The position numbers and the translations under genes are program-made. A model generated the notes under the pieces. The model was not told where the DNA came from, did no database searches, and worked only from the letters and a program-made list of their open reading frames with translations. A stretch of DNA of 18,030 nucleotides from Pseudomonadota bacterium (GTDB lineage: Bacteria; Verrucomicrobiota; Verrucomicrobiia; Chthoniobacterales; UBA6821): NCBI GenBank assembly GCA_009928265.1, contig RFPR01000029.1:1-18030 (forward strand), written 5' to 3'. Shown here piece after piece: positions 14,914 to 18,030 of this stretch (position 1 is the first letter of the stretch; each line of letters starts with the position of its first letter).

Positions 14914-16734
14914 ATGCATCTCTCCACTGTCGCCTGGATCACGCTGCTTGCGCCGCTCGTCGCGGCGGCCCTGATCCTTCTGGTCACCCGCACCAACCGC
15001 GCCGCCGCCTCAGGCCTAGCCATTCTTTCCGCACTGATCGCCCTCGTCGGCGGGTGGACACTTTTCCTCAACCACGCCGAGGGGATCTTCCAAGGCTTCA
15101 ACTGGATTGATTTCGGAAAGGACTTTTCCATCCCCTTTGCTCTGGCGCTTGATCCACTGAGCCGCACGATGCTGGTGGTGGTGACGACCATCTCGCCACT
15201 CGTTTTCATTTATTCTCTCGGATACATGAAGGAGGAGGAGGGTTTCTGGCGCTTCTTCGCGGGCCTCGCAATCTTCCTCTTCTCGATGCTCGGCATCGTG
15301 CTGGCCAACAACCTGGTGATGATGTTCATCTTCTGGGAACTCGTCGGTGTCAGTTCCTACATCCTCATCGGTCACTATTATGGAAAGCCCTCTGCCGCCG
15401 ATGCTGCGAAGCAGGCCTTCCTAGTCAACAGGATCGGCGATTTTGGCTTCATGCTCGGCATCTTGCTCTTTTGGGTGGCCACAGGGACCTTTGATTTCTC
15501 CGGCGTGAACGATTCGGCCGAACTCTTCAAGGCCCACCCTACACTCCTTGCCGTCTCCTGCGTCCTGATCTTCTGCGGAACGGTCGGAAAATCCGCCCAG
15601 TTACCACTCCATGTCTGGCTTCCCAATTCGATGGAAGGTCCGACCCCGGTCTCCTCGCTTCTCCACGCCGCCACCATGGTTGCGGCCGGTGTCTATTTGC
15701 TGGCCCGCATCTTCCCCATCCTTTCAGCCTCTCCTGACGCCTGCGAGATCGTCGCCTGGACCGGTGCGATCACCGCGCTCGGGGCCGGTATCCTTGCGAC
15801 CCAGCAGGATGACATCAAGGGGATCCTCGCCTACTCCACGATCTCCCAACTCGGCTACATGGTGACCGGCGCTGGCCTCGCGATCTCGGCAGCTCTGCCG
15901 ATGTTCCATCTTTTCACGCACGCTTTCTTCAAGTGCCTCCTCTTCCTTACGGCGGGTTCGGTTATTCTTGGGATGCACCACGAGCAGAACATCTGGGAGA
16001 TGGGCGGCCTCCGGAAGAAGATGCCCGTCACCTTCCTAACGTATCTCTGTGGCATGCTGGCGCTCTCGGGTTGCTTCTTCTTCAGCGGACACTACTCCAA
16101 GGATCTGATCATGGCCTGTGCCTGGGAGCATCACCGCGGCATCTTCTGGGTCGTCGTGATCGCCGCTGCGCTCACCCCCTTCTACATGACCCGTCAGGCG
16201 CTGGTGGTCTTCTTTGGCAAGCCTCGCTCGGAGCATGCAGAGCATGCCCATGAGTCGCCCCTCGTCATGATCGTCCCGCTCATCCTGCTGGCGATACCCG
16301 CCGTCTGTGCCGGATATGGCCCTGTGGAACACTATTTCTTCCATTCCGTCGGCAGCCTTACAGAGCCCGAGGTGCCGCATTTTGTTGAACTTGTATTCAG
16401 TGCGGCCTTCGTGATCGGAATCCTCGCGGCCTTCGTCATCTATCGAGGAGCACCCGCCAAGGATCCGATCCGCATCCCGGCTTTCCACAACCGCTTCTAC
16501 ATCGACGATTTCTACTTCTGGATCGTCCGTGTGATCCAGGGAGGCTTCGCGAAGCTCTGCTCCTTCATCGACCGCTGGTTCATCGATGGCATCCTTGTCC
16601 GAGGCAGCGCGACGGTCGTCTGGACAATCGGATTTGCCCTCCGTTTCCTTCAGGTCGGCAATATTCAGGCCTATGCCCTCTTCTTCGCCGCCGGCGTGGT
16701 GGGGCTGCTCTACCTGCTCCTGACCATCCACTAA
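14914..16734 (+). CDS. nuoL: NADH-quinone oxidoreductase subunit L
   Basis: A 606-residue antiporter-like subunit at the distal end of the complex I membrane arm (ND5 homologue; E. coli NuoL has 613). Key features are Glu142 in FWELVGVSSYILIGHYY, Lys226 in VGKSAQLPLHVWLP, the SSLLHAATMVAAGVYLLAR helix, and DIKGILAYSTISQLGYM. The Asp usually found in the LPDAM segment is Asn here (LPNSM). The C-terminal region (about 520-606) contains the lateral helix and final membrane helix, with YIDDFYFWIV and FIDGILVRG segments. The proton-pumping residues appear normal, in contrast to the following NuoM. The gene lies 13 nt after nuoK and 27 nt before nuoM. Confidence 0.97.
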   Translation: MHLSTVAWITLLAPLVAAALILLVTRTNRAAASGLAILSALIALVGGWTLFLNHAEGIFQGFNWIDFGKDFSIPFALALDPLSRTMLVVVTTISPLVFIYSLGYMKEEEGFWRFFAGLAIFLFSMLGIVLANNLVMMFIFWELVGVSSYILIGHYYGKPSAADAAKQAFLVNRIGDFGFMLGILLFWVATGTFDFSGVNDSAELFKAHPTLLAVSCVLIFCGTVGKSAQLPLHVWLPNSMEGPTPVSSLLHAATMVAAGVYLLARIFPILSASPDACEIVAWTGAITALGAGILATQQDDIKGILAYSTISQLGYMVTGAGLAISAALPMFHLFTHAFFKCLLFLTAGSVILGMHHEQNIWEMGGLRKKMPVTFLTYLCGMLALSGCFFFSGHYSKDLIMACAWEHHRGIFWVVVIAAALTPFYMTRQALVVFFGKPRSEHAEHAHESPLVMIVPLILLAIPAVCAGYGPVEHYFFHSVGSLTEPEVPHFVELVFSAAFVIGILAAFVIYRGAPAKDPIRIPAFHNRFYIDDFYFWIVRVIQGGFAKLCSFIDRWFIDGILVRGSATVVWTIGFALRFLQVGNIQAYALFFAAGVVGLLYLLLTIH

Positions 16735-16761
16735 GAACCCAGAGACGACGCCTTTCCCGAC

Positions 16762-18030
16762 ATGAGCCTTCTGCTGATTCTCACGATCGTCCTGCCACTT
16801 GCGGCTTCCCTCCTCATCATGGCGGGTGCCGACCCGCGCCGCACCTCCTTGGGTGCTGCAGTCGTCAATCTAGCCCTCTCGCTGGTCCTCTTCTTCGGCT
16901 ATGACCGCACGGCTGGAGGATGGCAATTCCTCTCGGAATGGAAGATCCTGCCCAAGCTAGGGATCAACATGACCCTCGGGGCCGACGGCCTGACTCTTGT
17001 CATGATCCTGTTGGCTACGCTTGTCACGGTCTCCGCACTCTGGGTTGCACCGAAGGTCGAAAAATACAACGGCCTCTACCATGTATCCCTGCTCTTCATC
17101 TCGGCCGGCGTGATCGGTGCCTTTGCCTCGCTCGACGTCCTCTTCCTCTACTCCTTCCACGAACTGGCCCTGATCCCGACCTTCCTGATGATCGGCATCT
17201 GGGGAACGGGCGACCGTCAGGCCGCCGCCTGGAAGGCGACGATCTACCTCGGACTCGGCAGCTTCGTTCTATTGATCGGCCTGATCGCTCTCTACATCAG
17301 CATCCCCTCGGGTCACCGTACCCTTGATCTCCGAGAACTAGACCAGCTCGCAACCTCCGGTGTCCTGCATCCCTCGGCCCTGATTTATCTTCTCCTGCTA
17401 GTCGGCTTCGGATCGCTGGTTTCACTTTTCCCCTTCCACTCCTGGGCCCCCGGAGCCTATGCCTGTGCGCCAGCTCCCGCCGCGATGCTCCACGCAGGTG
17501 TGCTGAAGAAGTTCGGTCTCTACGGGCTGATCCGCATCGCCTTGCCGCTCTTCCCCGAGGCGATGCACGAGTTCAACGGGCTTCTCCTCCTGCTGGTCGT
17601 CGGCAATATCCTCTATATCGGATATGTCACCGTTTCGCAGAAGCGACTCGATTGGACAATCGGCTACTCAAGCGTGATGCACATGGGTTACATCTTCTTG
17701 GGACTCGCCTCGCTGAACATGATCGGCGTGAGTGGTGCGGCCCTCCTGATGTTCGCCCACGGTCTCTCGGTGGCTGCCGCCTTTGCCCTTTGCGGTGAGA
17801 TCCGCCGCAGGACGGGTACTCTCGAGTATTCCGAACTCGGAGGTATCGCCCGTACAGCGCCGGTTCTCGCTCTTCTCTTCGGTTTCGCCACCATGGCTTC
17901 GCTGGGTCTTCCCGGCTTCGCCAATTTTGCTGGCGAGGTCCTCGTGTTCTTCGGTGCCACCGCCGCCGGTCCCGTCATGGTGATCCCCGTGATCGTCGCC
18001 GTCTGGGGCGTGGTGATCTCCGCGATCTAT
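16762..18030 (+). CDS. nuoM: NADH-quinone oxidoreductase subunit M (3' end outside window), divergent
   Basis: An antiporter-like subunit of complex I (ND4 homologue); 423 codons are visible and the frame is open at the window end. The start ATG at 16762 is 27 nt after nuoL and opens with a hydrophobic helix. Conserved features are Glu134 in SFHELALIPTFLMIGIW, FPFHSWAP (223-230), AGVLKKFGLYGLIR (Lys250 aligns with the second family lysine), GYSSVMHMGYIFLG and SLGLPGFANFAGE. Several usual positions differ: the first family lysine (usually VK.P.FPFH) is Leu219 in GSLVSLFPFH, the LPDAH motif is APGAY, and the DLKRLIAYSS helix reads RLDWTIGYSS. His244 occurs in MLHAG, where a hydrophobic residue is common. 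The family call is secure; it is a divergent NuoM. Confidence 0.95.
   Translation, partial: MSLLLILTIVLPLAASLLIMAGADPRRTSLGAAVVNLALSLVLFFGYDRTAGGWQFLSEWKILPKLGINMTLGADGLTLVMILLATLVTVSALWVAPKVEKYNGLYHVSLLFISAGVIGAFASLDVLFLYSFHELALIPTFLMIGIWGTGDRQAAAWKATIYLGLGSFVLLIGLIALYISIPSGHRTLDLRELDQLATSGVLHPSALIYLLLLVGFGSLVSLFPFHSWAPGAYACAPAPAAMLHAGVLKKFGLYGLIRIALPLFPEAMHEFNGLLLLLVVGNILYIGYVTVSQKRLDWTIGYSSVMHMGYIFLGLASLNMIGVSGAALLMFAHGLSVAAAFALCGEIRRRTGTLEYSELGGIARTAPVLALLFGFATMASLGLPGFANFAGEVLVFFGATAAGPVMVIPVIVAVWGVVISAIY

Overview
The window carries two conserved metabolic and envelope gene blocks, with three smaller units between them, and has no mobile element, CRISPR array, tRNA or rRNA. Base composition is GC-rich and even throughout. 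The gene content fits a free-living Gram-negative bacterium of the Planctomycetota-Verrucomicrobiota-Chlamydiota group, most likely Verrucomicrobiota: a moxR/DUF58/DUF4381/batA/batB/batD cluster, a GTP-type PEP carboxykinase, a COG4760-like Bax-inhibitor protein, and a complex I cluster with an odd NuoM. This taxonomic call is inference from gene families, not from a marker gene.

Region 1 (1-8860, all + strand) is a Bat ('aerotolerance') operon: moxR (5' end outside the window), a DUF58 protein, a DUF4381-like membrane protein, batA, a batB-batC fusion with a long K/D/Q-rich tail, batD, a TPR/SH3 protein in the batE position, and a DUF3108 protein. Most junctions are ATGA overlaps or gaps of 12-24 nt, so co-transcription is likely. 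In the family model, the MoxR ATPase acts as a chaperone for membrane-anchored VWA (metal-binding MIDAS) proteins. BatD and the TPR proteins form the extracytoplasmic part. The substrate of this machine is not known.

Region 2 (8871-10715, - strand) is a complete GTP-dependent phosphoenolpyruvate carboxykinase gene, convergent with region 1 with only 10 nt between the stop codons. Region 3 (10814-12124, + strand) holds two small membrane protein genes, a DUF2721 protein and a Bax inhibitor-1/YccA family protein.

Region 4 (12295 to the window end, + strand) is nuoH-I-J-K-L-M of respiratory complex I, with nuoM cut by the window end. The cluster starts at nuoH after a 170-nt gap that holds a possible promoter, so nuoA-G are not directly upstream. 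NuoH has an apparent insertion of about 35 residues. NuoM lacks the usual central-axis lysine, having Leu219 there instead. A degenerate 7-bp tandem repeat lies between nuoI and nuoJ.

I found no clearly undescribed system. The best leads are the divergent NuoM, the NuoH insertion, the BatB-BatC fusion with its low-complexity tail, and the two poorly characterised genes at the end of the Bat operon. No stretch over 300 bases lacks a gene; the longest gap is 12125-12294.
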